A stretch of 64,000 nucleotides of DNA from CAZRAL01 sp964598005 (GCA_964598005.1 CAZRAL010000002.1:1-64000), one strand, 5' to 3'. Counted from the first letter of the stretch, positions 23,606-33,622 are shown. Notes: generated by a model from the sequence alone, not told the origin. A program made the numbers and translations.

Positions 23606-26447
23606 CTACAAAAATACGCTGAACCTGCCCGATACGCCCTTCCCCATGCGCGGGGATCTGGCCAAGCGCGAACCGCAGTGGATTGCCGATTGGCAACAGC
23701 GCAAACTGTACGAAAAAATCCGCACTGCCTCAAAAGGCAAACCAAAATTCATTCTGCACGATGGCCCTCCCTATGCCAACGCGGCTATCCATATTGGTCA
23801 TGCCGTCAACAAAATTCTCAAGGACATCGTTGTCAAATCCAAACAATTGGCTGGATACGATGCGGTTTATGTTCCCGGATGGGATTGCCATGGCATGCCC
23901 ATCGAAATCTTTGTCGAAAAACAGCACGGCAAAAACCTGCCACCGGAAAAACTGATGGCGCTGGCGCGTGCGCATGCCGAATCGCAAATCGACCTGCAAA
24001 AAACTGATTTTATTCGCCTGGGCATACTGGGCGACTGGGAGCACCCTTACAAAACCATGAATTTCGCCACCGAAGCGGCAGAAATCCGCACGCTGGGGCA
24101 GCTCTACCAGCGCGGTTATGTTTACCGCGGCCTGAAGCCAGTGAACTGGTGCTTCGATTGCCAATCCGCACTGGCGGAAGCTGAAGTCGAATACGAGGAC
24201 AAAGTATCCATCGCCATCGACGTCGGTTTTCCGCTCGCCGATTCAGAGCGCGAAAAATTGGCGCAAGCCTTCGCACTAAAAAGTTTGCCCGCCGGGCCTG
24301 TTCAAGCGGTGATCTGGACCACCACGCCGTGGACGATTCCGGCCAATCAGGCGCTGAATATGCATCCCGAATTCGACTATGCATTGGTCGAAACCCCGCG
24401 TGGTTGCTTGCTCCTGGCGCAGGAAAGGGTCGCGGAGTGCCTGCAATCGTACGGCCTGCAAGGCAAAATTCTCGGTACTGCCAAGGGCCAAGCGCTGGAG
24501 CGCATCGCCTTCCGGCATCCGCTACATGCGCAAGGATTTGATAGAGCATCGCCGATTTTTCTGGGTGATTATGTCACCCTGGATACAGGTACTGGGATCG
24601 TGCATTCCTCGCCCGCCTATGGTCTGGACGACTTTCAATCGTGCAAACGTTACGGCATGAAAAATGAGGACATCCTGAACCCCGTCATGGGCAATGGTCA
24701 ATACGTCGCTTCGCTGCCGCTATTCGGCGGCATGAACATCTGGAAAGCACAACCGGAAATCGTCAAGGCACTCGATGCGTCCGGTTGCCTGTTGCAACGC
24801 GCCGATTTTCCGCACTCCTACCCGCATTGCTGGCGGCACAAAACCCCGACGGTCTATCGTGCCACCTCGCAGTGGTTTATCGGCATGGACATCAAGGCTC
24901 CGGGCGAGCAGAAAACCTTGCGCGAATCGGCGCTGGCCGCGATCGATGCCACCCATTTTTACCCCGCCTGGGGCAAGGCGCGCCTCCATGGCATGATCGC
25001 CAACCGCCCGGATTGGTGCATCTCGCGCCAGCGCAATTGGGGAACGCCGATCCCGTTTTTCCTGCACAAGGAAACCGGAGTGCCGCACCCGCGTACGCTC
25101 GAACTTCTCGAACAAGTCGCGCAGCGCGTCGAAAAGGAAGGCATCGAAATCTGGCAACGTATTTCTGCTCAGGAACTATTGGGTGATGAAGCCGAGCACT
25201 ACGACAAAATCAGCGACACGCTTGATGTCTGGCTGGATTCTGGCGCAACATTCAATACCGTCATGGCCACCACACCTGCTTTGACCAAACCAGCTAGCGA
25301 TGGCAAACCCGCTCAGGCTGATCTTTATCTCGAAGGGTCGGATCAACATCGCGGCTGGTTTCATTCATCGTTGCTGGTATCGTGCGCATTGAATGGTCGC
25401 GCGCCTTACCAAAGCCTGTTGACTCATGGTTTTGCTGTGGATGGCGCGGGCAAAAAAATGTCCAAATCCAAAGGCAATGTGGTGGCGCCACAGAAAGTAT
25501 CTGACACGCTGGGAGCGGAAATTCTGCGTTTGTGGGTAGGGCTGACCGACTATTCAGCCGAACTATCGATCTCCGATGAAATCCTGAAACGCGTGGTGGA
25601 AAGTTACCGGCGCATCCGCAATACCTTGCGCTTTCTGCTCGCTAACACAGCTGATTTCAATTTTGCTCAAGACGCTCTGCCTGTCGCTGAGTGGCTGGAA
25701 ATCGATCGTTATGCGCTGGTATCCACGCATGACCTGCAAAGCAAAGTGCTGGCGCATTATGAAAAATTCGAATTTCAACCCGCCCTGCAGGCAATCCAGC
25801 ACTTTTGCTCGGAAGACCTGGGTGGCTTTTACCTTGATATTCTCAAAGACCGGCTCTACACCGCGGGCAAACACAGCATGGCGCGCCGCGCCGCGCAAAC
25901 CGCCCTGCATCACATCCTGCAAGCGCTGGTACGTTTGATTGCGCCCATCCTCTCGTTCACTGCCGAGGAAATCTGGCAGACATTACATGCCAGTCAGGAT
26001 GAAAGCGTATTTCTGCATACCTACTACACACTCCCCGCCATCGAGGATACAGACGCCCTCAAGCCAAAATGGCAGCGTTTGCGTGACCTGCGCGCACTGG
26101 TCTTGCAACGCATCGAGGAACAACGTGCGCAAGGGAAAATAGGCTCCTCGCTTCAGGCCGACATCACCATCACCGTACCTGCCAATAAACAGGAACATTG
26201 GGAAGCAGAAGATTATCAACTACTCACCGAGCTGCGGGATGATTTGAAATTTGTGATGATTACCTCGGCGGCAACGGTAAAACAGGGCAGCGAAGGAAAT
26301 ATTCTGGTTCAACCCAGCCCCCATCCAAAATGCGAGCGCTGCTGGCACTATCGTGCCGATGTTGGCGCACAACCTGAACATCCTTCGCTGTGCGGGCGTT
26401 GTGTAAGCAATTTGTTTGGTGAGGGTGAATCGCGGTTTTATGCTTAA
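23589..26447 (+). CDS. ileS: isoleucyl-tRNA synthetase
   Basis: Class I aminoacyl-tRNA synthetase, 952 residues. HIGH motif in AAIHIGHAVNKILKD (about 65), editing CP1 domain including TTTPWTIPANQALN, KMSKS in GKKMSKSKGN (about 620), anticodon domain, and a C-terminal zinc ribbon (CERCWHYRADVG ... LCGRCVSN). The start at 23589 (MEKKVDYKNTLNLPDTPFP) matches the family; the longer open frame from 23379 lies inside ribF. Followed by lspA, the classic ribF-ileS-lspA order, but separated from it here by 232 bp of repeats. Confidence 0.97.
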   Translation: MEKKVDYKNTLNLPDTPFPMRGDLAKREPQWIADWQQRKLYEKIRTASKGKPKFILHDGPPYANAAIHIGHAVNKILKDIVVKSKQLAGYDAVYVPGWDCHGMPIEIFVEKQHGKNLPPEKLMALARAHAESQIDLQKTDFIRLGILGDWEHPYKTMNFATEAAEIRTLGQLYQRGYVYRGLKPVNWCFDCQSALAEAEVEYEDKVSIAIDVGFPLADSEREKLAQAFALKSLPAGPVQAVIWTTTPWTIPANQALNMHPEFDYALVETPRGCLLLAQERVAECLQSYGLQGKILGTAKGQALERIAFRHPLHAQGFDRASPIFLGDYVTLDTGTGIVHSSPAYGLDDFQSCKRYGMKNEDILNPVMGNGQYVASLPLFGGMNIWKAQPEIVKALDASGCLLQRADFPHSYPHCWRHKTPTVYRATSQWFIGMDIKAPGEQKTLRESALAAIDATHFYPAWGKARLHGMIANRPDWCISRQRNWGTPIPFFLHKETGVPHPRTLELLEQVAQRVEKEGIEIWQRISAQELLGDEAEHYDKISDTLDVWLDSGATFNTVMATTPALTKPASDGKPAQADLYLEGSDQHRGWFHSSLLVSCALNGRAPYQSLLTHGFAVDGAGKKMSKSKGNVVAPQKVSDTLGAEILRLWVGLTDYSAELSISDEILKRVVESYRRIRNTLRFLLANTADFNFAQDALPVAEWLEIDRYALVSTHDLQSKVLAHYEKFEFQPALQAIQHFCSEDLGGFYLDILKDRLYTAGKHSMARRAAQTALHHILQALVRLIAPILSFTAEEIWQTLHASQDESVFLHTYYTLPAIEDTDALKPKWQRLRDLRALVLQRIEEQRAQGKIGSSLQADITITVPANKQEHWEAEDYQLLTELRDDLKFVMITSAATVKQGSEGNILVQPSPHPKCERCWHYRADVGAQPEHPSLCGRCVSNLFGEGESRFYA

Positions 26448-26465
26448 CCGTCACACACAAAGACC

Positions 26466-26566
26466 TGTCATTTCGAGTCATGTACAACATGACGAGAAAT
26501 CTGCTGCTAGCGTTTCTACATGCCCCCTAAAAGCAGATTCCTCGTCGCTTGCTCCTCGGAATGACA
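26466..26566. repeat. palindromic repeat (TGTCATTCCGAG family), full copy
   Basis: TGTCATTTCGAG ... CTCGGAATGACA bound the element, and inner arms GAGAAATCTGCT / AGCAGATTCCTC pair in addition. The same sequence recurs at 28310-28401 and as a half copy at 26627-26667. This type of repeat is widespread in proteobacterial spacers. It lies between ileS and lspA. Confidence 0.75.
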
Positions 26567-26626
26567 ACGCAGTGGAAACTTTGGCGAAATAAATACCGTA
26601 TGCATAAATCGCATAAACTAAAAACT

Positions 26627-26667
26627 GTCATTCCGAACTGCGTCTTTGCGGTGAGGAATTTGCTTTC
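26627..26667. repeat. half copy of the TGTCATTCCGA repeat before lspA
   Basis: TGTCATTCCGAACTGCG and GGTGAGGAATTTGCTTT match the left half of the copy at 28310. It ends 12 bases before the lspA ATG, so it supplies the lspA leader, and its GGTGAGGAA is the nearest purine-rich sequence to the start. Confidence 0.6.
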
Positions 26668-26679
26668 CCGACATCGATC

Positions 26680-27252
26680 ATGGCCCCGCAACCCATAAAC
26701 CCTTCATCGCAATCGCCTCAACCAAACCACCACACTGCATGGTTGCACTGGTTGTGGATCAGCGCCATCGTATTTGTGCTTGACCAAATCACGAAACATG
26801 CGATCACTGCTTCTTTTCAGCTGGGCGAATCGAAATACATCCTGCCCTTTTTTAACCTGGTATTAGCTTACAACAAAGGCGCGGCTTTCAGCTTTCTGGC
26901 CAATGCATCGGGTTGGCAACGCGAATTTTTTATTGTGCTTACGCTCACTGTTTCCAGCTTTTTATTGTGGACCATGAAAAAAAATCCAACGAATAAGCTC
27001 CTTCTAACCGCATTAGCATTCATTATCGGCGGGGCAATGGGCAATCTTTACGATCGTGTTTTATACGGGCAGGTCGTCGATTTCATTCAATGGCACGCAG
27101 CCGGTTATTACTGGCCCGCATTCAACATTGCCGACTCCGCTATTTGCCTTGGTGCGGGCTTGTTGATCTTCGATTCATTCCGCAAACCAAAGATGCCCGC
27201 GGTTCATTCCCCACCTTCACCACCTTCACCGTCGAAAAAAAGCAAAAAATGA
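26680..27252 (+). CDS. lspA: lipoprotein signal peptidase (signal peptidase II)
   Basis: Removes signal peptides from prolipoproteins in the inner membrane. The 190-residue protein has four transmembrane helices and both catalytic aspartates (GNLYDRVLYGQVVDF and AFNIADSAICLG). The N-terminal 25 residues are polar (PINPSSQSPQPNHHTAW) and the C-terminal tail is proline/serine and lysine rich, both longer than in E. coli. The stop overlaps the ispH ATG by four bases. Confidence 0.95.
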   Translation: MAPQPINPSSQSPQPNHHTAWLHWLWISAIVFVLDQITKHAITASFQLGESKYILPFFNLVLAYNKGAAFSFLANASGWQREFFIVLTLTVSSFLLWTMKKNPTNKLLLTALAFIIGGAMGNLYDRVLYGQVVDFIQWHAAGYYWPAFNIADSAICLGAGLLIFDSFRKPKMPAVHSPPSPPSPSKKSKK

Positions 27253-28202
27253 AAACGGCCCCGTCGATACCAACAAATGCAGCAGAGGTCCTGCTGGCCA
27301 ACCCGCGCGGTTTTTGTGCGGGTGTAGACCGCGCCATCGAAATCGTCGAGCGCGCATTAGCCTTGCACGGCGCCCCCATTTATGTGCGCCATGAAATCGT
27401 ACATAACAAATTCGTAGTGGACGGCATGCGTCAAAAAGGCGCCATTTTCATTGAGGACCTGGCTGATGTACCCAAGGGCGCCACGCTAGTTTTCAGCGCT
27501 CACGGCGTTTCCAAAGCCGTACGCACTGAGGCTGCAGTACGGGGATTTCACGTTTTTGATGCCACCTGCCCCTTGGTAAAGAAGGTACATATCGAAGTGG
27601 CTAAAAAACGGGCGGAAGGGTTCGATATCGTCATGATCGGCCACAACGGCCACCCCGAGGTAGAAGGCACCATGGGCCAATCCGAGGCGGGCATGTATCT
27701 GGTCGAAACCGTGGAAGACGTAGACAAACTCGACATCCAGGCAGAAAAATTGACCTACGTATCGCAAACCACACTATCTGTAGACGATTGTCAAAAAGTC
27801 ATCGACGCCTTGAAACGCAAATTTCCGCATATCGTCGGGCAGAAACAGGATGATATTTGTTATGCCACACAGAACCGGCAGGATGCGGTCAAATTCATGG
27901 CGCCGCAATGCGAGGTGGTTATCGTGGTGGGGTCGCGCAGCAGTTCAAACACCAACCGGCTGCGTGAACTGTCGCAAACCTACGGCTGCGAAACCTGGCA
28001 GATTGACAGCGCCGATGAATTGAAAGAAGAATGGCTCGCCGGTAAAAAACGCATCGGCGTCACATCAGGCGCCTCCGCGCCGGAAGTGCTGGTGCGCGAC
28101 GTCATCGCTAAACTAAAATTATTGGGCGCAAAAAGCATCCGGGAACTGGAGGGCATCACCGAAAATATTACCTTTCCGCTGCCGAAGGGCCTCAATCGGT
28201 AA
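27249..28202 (+). CDS. ispH: 4-hydroxy-3-methylbut-2-enyl diphosphate reductase
   Basis: Last enzyme of the MEP isoprenoid pathway, making IPP and DMAPP with a [4Fe-4S] cluster. The 317-residue protein has the three cluster cysteines in NPRGFCAGVDRA, DATCPLVKK and DDICYATQNRQ, the substrate histidines (RHEIVHNKFVV, FSAHGVSK, IGHNGHPEVEG) and the TSGASAPE loop. The start at 27249 shares ATGA with lspA; a longer frame from 27090 lies in lspA. The lspA-ispH pair is common in proteobacteria. Confidence 0.97.
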   Translation: MKTAPSIPTNAAEVLLANPRGFCAGVDRAIEIVERALALHGAPIYVRHEIVHNKFVVDGMRQKGAIFIEDLADVPKGATLVFSAHGVSKAVRTEAAVRGFHVFDATCPLVKKVHIEVAKKRAEGFDIVMIGHNGHPEVEGTMGQSEAGMYLVETVEDVDKLDIQAEKLTYVSQTTLSVDDCQKVIDALKRKFPHIVGQKQDDICYATQNRQDAVKFMAPQCEVVIVVGSRSSSNTNRLRELSQTYGCETWQIDSADELKEEWLAGKKRIGVTSGASAPEVLVRDVIAKLKLLGAKSIRELEGITENITFPLPKGLNR

Positions 28203-28271
28203 ACGTAGATCGGCGTGGCAACATTGTCCTGGCAAAAGTGGGCACCGGTGATTTTGGTGTTACGGCGCCGG

Positions 28272-28291
28272 ATTCCAGCTTTCGCTGGAAT
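28272..28291. repeat. short palindrome ATTCCAGC-TTTC-GCTGGAAT
   Basis: A perfect 8-bp stem with a 4-base loop. It is part of the common intergenic sequence whose translation reads VIPAKAGI on the minus strand, and lies about 19 bases before the larger palindromic repeat at 28310. Confidence 0.6.
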
Positions 28292-28309
28292 GACAAAATA
28301 TTTGAAACG

Positions 28310-28401
28310 GTCATTCCGAACCGCGTGCGGTGAGGAATCTGCTTTTCTGCCAACCTGTTCCCATAGCAACAGCAGATTCCTCGGTTACGCCTCGGAATGA
28401 C
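28310..28401. repeat. palindromic repeat (TGTCATTCCGAG family), second full copy
   Basis: GTCATTCCGAA ... CTCGGAATGAC with inner arms GAGGAATCTGCTTTT / AGCAGATTCCTC. Same family as 26466-26566. It lies between the ends of the convergent ispH and the TonB-domain gene, where its hairpin could act as a terminator for both. Confidence 0.7.
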
Positions 28402-28407
28402 AGCGCT

Positions 28408-29058
28408 TTATTTCAAACGATCGCTTTCAAACTCCACCTCAACCGCCAATAGCACATTGACTGGCATGCCCTCCTTGAGGCCGGGTGTATAACGCGCCTG
28501 GCGAAATGCCGTGAGCGCCGCATCGTCAAAAACCCCTTTTGGGGTAGAGTGCACCGGCACAGCAGACTCAACGTTCCCTTCCCTATCCAGAAAAAGCAAT
28601 AGCACAACCTTACCCTTAGTACCCGGATCCACCGTTAACGGAAACTCGGGGTCGATATTCACCCGGATCTGCGGTTTAACATCCAGTTCATTGGTACGGT
28701 AGTAACGCTGCGCCGTTGGCGGAGATACCTTGCCGCCGCTTGCTGGTTTATGACTCTCGGCAAGTATTGGCGATAGAGGCCCCGTTACCGTTTGCGCAGC
28801 AACAATCTGCGGTGCTGGCAGTAGCGGCAAGGGTGGAAATGACGCCGGTAAATCGATAGCCGCTACCCCCAATGGCTCGGGCAGGTTATTTTCAACCAAG
28901 GCAACAACGCTGAATACCGAAGGCGAATCCGGTAACAGTAGTGCAATCGAGCCCTTATTCCAAGACAGCCCTTCTATGGTTGACAGCGCCAGCAATAAAA
29001 GAACGTGAAACCAGATCGATAAAATCAATGCGGGCATGAATAGCCTGAATGGCGGCAT
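28408..29058 (-). CDS. TonB C-terminal domain protein
   Basis: A 216-residue protein with one N-terminal transmembrane anchor (LILSIWFHVLLLLAL), a proline-rich periplasmic linker (about 60-115, PASFPPLPLLPAPQ) and a TonB-like C-terminal domain (TKGKVVLLLFLDREGNVESA, FDDAALTAFRQARYTPGLKEG). It is shorter than a classical TonB and lacks adjacent exbB/exbD, so it may be a TonB paralogue or act with the pilus or envelope. Downstream of pilY1 on the same strand, separated by a 134-bp repeat. Confidence 0.78.
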   Translation of the reverse strand: MPPFRLFMPALILSIWFHVLLLLALSTIEGLSWNKGSIALLLPDSPSVFSVVALVENNLPEPLGVAAIDLPASFPPLPLLPAPQIVAAQTVTGPLSPILAESHKPASGGKVSPPTAQRYYRTNELDVKPQIRVNIDPEFPLTVDPGTKGKVVLLLFLDREGNVESAVPVHSTPKGVFDDAALTAFRQARYTPGLKEGMPVNVLLAVEVEFESDRLK

Positions 29059-29080
29059 GATTCGGCGAAAACGATCAATA

Positions 29081-29214
29081 GACTTCTTTCGAAACTGTCG
29101 CGAGCGAAGACAAGCGCATGGCGGCGTAAAACCGCAGTTTACAAGGGAATAAATGAGGATTTTGAGCCACCGTGCAACGCGGTTATGTCAAACGCAGCAA
29201 GTTTCGAAAGAGTC
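29081..29214. repeat. element with TTTCGAAAC inverted ends
   Basis: GACTTCTTTCGAAAC at 29081 and GTTTCGAAAGAGTC at 29201-29214 are inverse partners apart from one extra base, bounding about 134 bp with no open frame. The left arm and following CGCGAGCGAAGACAAG recur at 56203-56230. Probably a small non-autonomous element; no target duplication is evident. Confidence 0.5.
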
Positions 29215-29257
29215 TAATGGCTCCGTTTGTGGGCGGAGCCATTGATACTTCAACATC

Positions 29258-32200
29258 TCAATTATCGATAATAATTTCCCGCCAGCTCACCCGCTTGCCG
29301 CCCGCGCCTGCTATTGTGACTGGCGTATCATAAGCCAGCCGCTGGTTATCGGTCGTAGTCGTGATAGTAACCAACTTATTGCCAGGCAGCTTGACAACAC
29401 TAATACCAGCAATTTGTGACGTGGTAATTTTCTGGCTAACCGCTAGATTGGCTGCGGTTTCAACTGCCTTACCCGTCTTGAAATCGAACTGGTTGAGGTA
29501 TCCATACCCCCCCGCTGTACAAGGATCAGTGGATGGTATATTGGAGGCCACTACCAGAGTGCCCACTTGCAAGGAAGGGTCAACATTCACTCGTTCACCA
29601 CTATTGGGCAAGTCAACATACCAGCCCTTTTGGGTAGCCCAATCGACCGTATTAGTGGAGGTTACCGTGCGAATGGTTCCGTCCGCAACCGCGGTATCAC
29701 TGCTTAACGTCTGCTGGACCAGATCCCCGCCACGCGGATCGATTGGCGAGGTTGAATCGGCACGGATTGCATAAATCGTCTGCTGCTGAGCATTCGCCAA
29801 ATCGCCCGCACCAAGGATTTTTCCTGTGCCAACAAAAACCACCGGCGTATTGGTTTGCACCATGCCAATTTCAGGCCGGGTCGTAATGGGCTGGCCATCG
29901 CCGTTGCTATCTTTTAGCGTTGCCACTAAAGCTGGAGCAGGGTAGCTATTGGCCACATCAGTAAGGTCGAACCGCCACAAGTTACCCTTGAGGTCGCCAC
30001 CATAAGCATAGAGGGCCGTATTGTCACCGACGTTGTAAGCAAGACTTATATTGATCTTCGCCAGGCCAAGCGGCTCAGCGTCACAATAAGCAGATCCACA
30101 CAATGGGCTAGGACTACCACCTGACGCCCCTGCCGAGGCAGGCAAGCCAATCTTGTTCAACACCTTACCCGTTGCGGCTTCCAGCACATACAAATAGCCA
30201 TTACCATCGCCAGGTGCATAATTATTGTAGCCCGAGGTCACCAGCACGACCCATTTCCCGTCTGATTTACGTTTGGTAATAATGGGGTTACCAAAGCTGT
30301 AGCCCAGATCACAATCGCTGTTGGAGCCAACCACCGGCGCCGCGCAGGAAGCGGCATCGCGCACCTTGAATTCCCACAACAATTTGACCTCTGTCGCGCT
30401 GGGGTTGGTGATATCAAGCGCGTAGAAACCACGGCCGCCAGCATTGAGTCCCCCCACCAAAATGGTGCGCCAGTTTGCGCCATTAACCGAGGCAGCTTGA
30501 CAATCAGCCGCGACACAGATATCACCAATTACTGGCGTACCATCGACGAAATAACGGTGATTGGCTATGTAATTTGTCGAGGCCAGCTTATGCAAATTGG
30601 GCAACACCATGCTGGGGATAAACGCCCAGCGCTCCTCGCCCGGATTGGCTCCCTCCGTTTCAAAAGCATGCAGCATGCCATCGTTAGCCCCGGCAAAAAC
30701 CGTACCGGCACGGGGCGTACTGGGAGATAAGCCACTTGGACAATTCGCCGCTGCATTTAACGTACCTGCGGTGCAACCCTTGAATTCGGAAAAGCCCCGA
30801 TCGTTATACGATAATGGCGAGATCCGCATATAAGTAGGTTGGGCATTGACGATATCGCCCAGAATCTTTTCGCGCCGGCGATAGAGGTCCGTATTGGGTG
30901 TTGGCAGTTGCAGTGTAATGTCATACGCCCGGTCGCCACGCAGGTAATTCACCAGCGTTTCTCCCGTAGCGGTAGATTGCTGCCCAGGTGACCAGCCCGC
31001 CGCTTGTGTCATCTGTGTTGTTGGATCGAAATAGGCCTGTTCAATGGCACTTAAATTAGACCATTGAAATGCCTTTAGTCCGCTGCCACCTGTTCCTGGC
31101 AGCCAGATATTACGCGAAGCATACGGGTGTGATTCGAGCAGCGCCTGTGCAGACCATTCCTTGGTTGCAGAAAGCAACCCCGTATTCAAATCCAGTTTAT
31201 GTGCCGTGAGGTCACTAGTCCATTCCCCCGTTGTGTACGCGGCAGTAAAGGCAAAATTATCACCCGCCACCGGCTGCAGGCTGCTCGTGGCTACCGCCGC
31301 TCCTGCTCCGTTAATTGCCGCAATGGCTTGCAATGCCTCCGTCAAGCCATCGATCACATCCTGTGGATTCTTGGCACTAAAATACTTGCCATGTCCATTG
31401 ACCGCGGCATGCCAGAGATCATCAACTGTTGTAGGGTCACCGCCAAATGATGGTGGGTATGGCCAGTCCAATGTGCCCTGCTTCAATTTATAGAAATCGC
31501 CCGTGGTTGAGGTTTCGTAGTTCCGCTCGTATTCAAGCGTGCCATCCACCCCCAGCCCCACCGTAAAGGTAACCATATGCTGGTGAGTGGCCGGATCCTT
31601 GGGCAGGGTCTGCACTTGATCAGCCAGATCGGGGCGCAAGTCTGTAGCGTAGTAATACCGTGCCACGTCAGCCAATGTTGCGCCTGTTACTCCCCAAGAA
31701 GGATCATATAGTGGCCGTGGTACTTGGTTAGGGCCAGTTCCCAAGGCGCCATCTTGATTAGACATGCCAGGCGTTGAGATGCTTGTTGCAATGCCCGCAT
31801 TCCAGTAACCATCGGTGCTCAAAATGGCATAATTGCGCTGGCAGCTGCTCTGGATCGGACTGGGTCCCATTCCAGCACTGATTGCGCCCGCCGCGCCTAT
31901 TGCCTCGGTGCCTTTATTAGCATAATAACGGCCCACCCGCGATAATGCTTCGCGCAAAAATGTACTTCCACTAGGATAGGCACCATACATTTTGTTGTAC
32001 CAGTTTTCGCGCTGTTGCCCCGAGCCCGGGGTAAAGTTATCGATGGCTAAATACCGGGTACTCAATACAGGGGTAACCGCCACATTATTACTAACTGAAT
32101 GGGGGCGAATGGTAATAAAACCGACACGGGTCGATGCATCCAGCTTGGAAAAAACCCGGCCCAATACCGTTTTCATCATATTAATGCGGGTACGGTAATA

Positions 32201-33622
32201 GGTGTACCAGTTGGCAAAATTTTGTATTTCCTCCTGATAGGTACACGTTGCCCCTGCACAATCGGTACGACCTGGCCCTTTGGGAAAAGGCGCATTGGCA
32301 GGAATAATATCGACACGTTTCAACTTACCATGCGGCATTCTTTCGCCAGCCATGGTAACAGGGGCGATGACGGGATTGGCTCCCACCTGTTCTACAGTAA
32401 CTGTATGCCCTGCCGCTTCTCCAGAGCCGAAAGCAAAAATTTTGATTCCATTTGACACATAATCGCAGCCCCATTTAATAGGACCGGGAACAATCCCCGC
32501 CCGGTTACTCTCATTGATTGCTATACAATATTGATTTGCAACAGATGATGGCGTATTGTAAGTAGAAATGATATTCGCTTTAGATTGATGGAAAATGGCA
32601 ACTCCATTCACGCTGATCATAGGCAAAGGTACGCCTCCCCCCATCGAAAAGCCGACTGGTATATTGACAATCGCAGACGCACCAAATCCAGAAATACTAT
32701 TTTCCATAAATGGTGAAATTTGTTTGGCTTGACACTGGGTAAAATCATTAAAATCGCACCAGCGTGCCAGAGCCGGGACGTTATAATCAACCCCCATTAC
32801 CGTAGTCGGAGAAGTGGCATTGACGCATTGCTTTAGATTTTTATCAGTGCAATATTGCACCGGAACAGCAACATAATAATAAGCTGCGGTGTCTAATTCA
32901 TACACGCGGGCAAAAGCGCTATTGGGGTAAGTATTGTCATCATTCCTTACACAAGCTGGATGCAAACTGAGTGAGCCTAAAGTAATAGTATCGGGACAAT
33001 ATTGATAATCCTTATAGCTAGTCAGTAAGTTGGTGACTGAATTGGTAATGATACCGCCACCATACGTTGCAAAGGTGCTGTAGGGCTCAGTATTTGCCGC
33101 AGCCGGGTCGGCGTCAGGCATAGGACTGCCGTCGTAATAGACACCTGGACGATAGCGAATTTCTGGATTATAGGCCATCGCATTAAAAGCGAAACTACGA
33201 ATTACCGGGGTGGGCAGAGATCCTATGCTCACACTTAATATCCCACAATCAGTTGCTTGAGGTTGATAGGTAGTACCAAAATTTAGATTTTGCTTACCAT
33301 CATAAAAATTACGACAACTCCCTACGCCAAGATCTGATCCATAATCACTTGACATTGACCCCGAAGCATCCAGAATGAACATTATATTGGGGCTGGGCGG
33401 CGTAATAGTATTGGCCACTGGGCTGTTAGAGATTACTGTTGGCACAGCCAATACCATTGTGTTAATGCATAACAATGCTCCCAGCGCCAAGCGGATAGCA
33501 CACTGAACAAAGTGGCAAAGTGTGCGCCATAATGAAATCGTTAGAGATGCCATGTTTTCCTGAGAATCGCGGGGAAATCGGCAATTTATCATGGCTGAAT
33601 TAATGGTTATGGGAGTAATCAT
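29258..33622 (-). CDS. pilY1: type IV pilus assembly/adhesion protein PilY1
   Basis: A very large (1454-residue) exported protein. After a hydrophobic signal segment (RLALGALLCINTMVLAVP, about residues 43-60) comes a von Willebrand A-type region with a MIDAS motif (FILDASGSMSSDYG, about 80). The C-terminal 600 residues form the PilY beta-propeller (GTVFAGANDGMLHAFE, GGDLKGNLWRFDL, TTRPEIGM). DSNGDGQ may bind calcium. PilY1 sits at the pilus tip or cell surface and controls retraction, adhesion and mechanosensing. CCGGAGATAAACC before ATG 33622 supports that start, though ATG 33553 after AGGAAAAC gives a more normal signal peptide. Confidence 0.93.
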   Translation of the reverse strand: MITPITINSAMINCRFPRDSQENMASLTISLWRTLCHFVQCAIRLALGALLCINTMVLAVPTVISNSPVANTITPPSPNIMFILDASGSMSSDYGSDLGVGSCRNFYDGKQNLNFGTTYQPQATDCGILSVSIGSLPTPVIRSFAFNAMAYNPEIRYRPGVYYDGSPMPDADPAAANTEPYSTFATYGGGIITNSVTNLLTSYKDYQYCPDTITLGSLSLHPACVRNDDNTYPNSAFARVYELDTAAYYYVAVPVQYCTDKNLKQCVNATSPTTVMGVDYNVPALARWCDFNDFTQCQAKQISPFMENSISGFGASAIVNIPVGFSMGGGVPLPMISVNGVAIFHQSKANIISTYNTPSSVANQYCIAINESNRAGIVPGPIKWGCDYVSNGIKIFAFGSGEAAGHTVTVEQVGANPVIAPVTMAGERMPHGKLKRVDIIPANAPFPKGPGRTDCAGATCTYQEEIQNFANWYTYYRTRINMMKTVLGRVFSKLDASTRVGFITIRPHSVSNNVAVTPVLSTRYLAIDNFTPGSGQQRENWYNKMYGAYPSGSTFLREALSRVGRYYANKGTEAIGAAGAISAGMGPSPIQSSCQRNYAILSTDGYWNAGIATSISTPGMSNQDGALGTGPNQVPRPLYDPSWGVTGATLADVARYYYATDLRPDLADQVQTLPKDPATHQHMVTFTVGLGVDGTLEYERNYETSTTGDFYKLKQGTLDWPYPPSFGGDPTTVDDLWHAAVNGHGKYFSAKNPQDVIDGLTEALQAIAAINGAGAAVATSSLQPVAGDNFAFTAAYTTGEWTSDLTAHKLDLNTGLLSATKEWSAQALLESHPYASRNIWLPGTGGSGLKAFQWSNLSAIEQAYFDPTTQMTQAAGWSPGQQSTATGETLVNYLRGDRAYDITLQLPTPNTDLYRRREKILGDIVNAQPTYMRISPLSYNDRGFSEFKGCTAGTLNAAANCPSGLSPSTPRAGTVFAGANDGMLHAFETEGANPGEERWAFIPSMVLPNLHKLASTNYIANHRYFVDGTPVIGDICVAADCQAASVNGANWRTILVGGLNAGGRGFYALDITNPSATEVKLLWEFKVRDAASCAAPVVGSNSDCDLGYSFGNPIITKRKSDGKWVVLVTSGYNNYAPGDGNGYLYVLEAATGKVLNKIGLPASAGASGGSPSPLCGSAYCDAEPLGLAKINISLAYNVGDNTALYAYGGDLKGNLWRFDLTDVANSYPAPALVATLKDSNGDGQPITTRPEIGMVQTNTPVVFVGTGKILGAGDLANAQQQTIYAIRADSTSPIDPRGGDLVQQTLSSDTAVADGTIRTVTSTNTVDWATQKGWYVDLPNSGERVNVDPSLQVGTLVVASNIPSTDPCTAGGYGYLNQFDFKTGKAVETAANLAVSQKITTSQIAGISVVKLPGNKLVTITTTTDNQRLAYDTPVTIAGAGGKRVSWREIIIDN

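Noticed and set aside
24010..24549. 179-residue minus-strand frame inside ileS
   Set aside because: Antisense shadow of the ileS editing domain.
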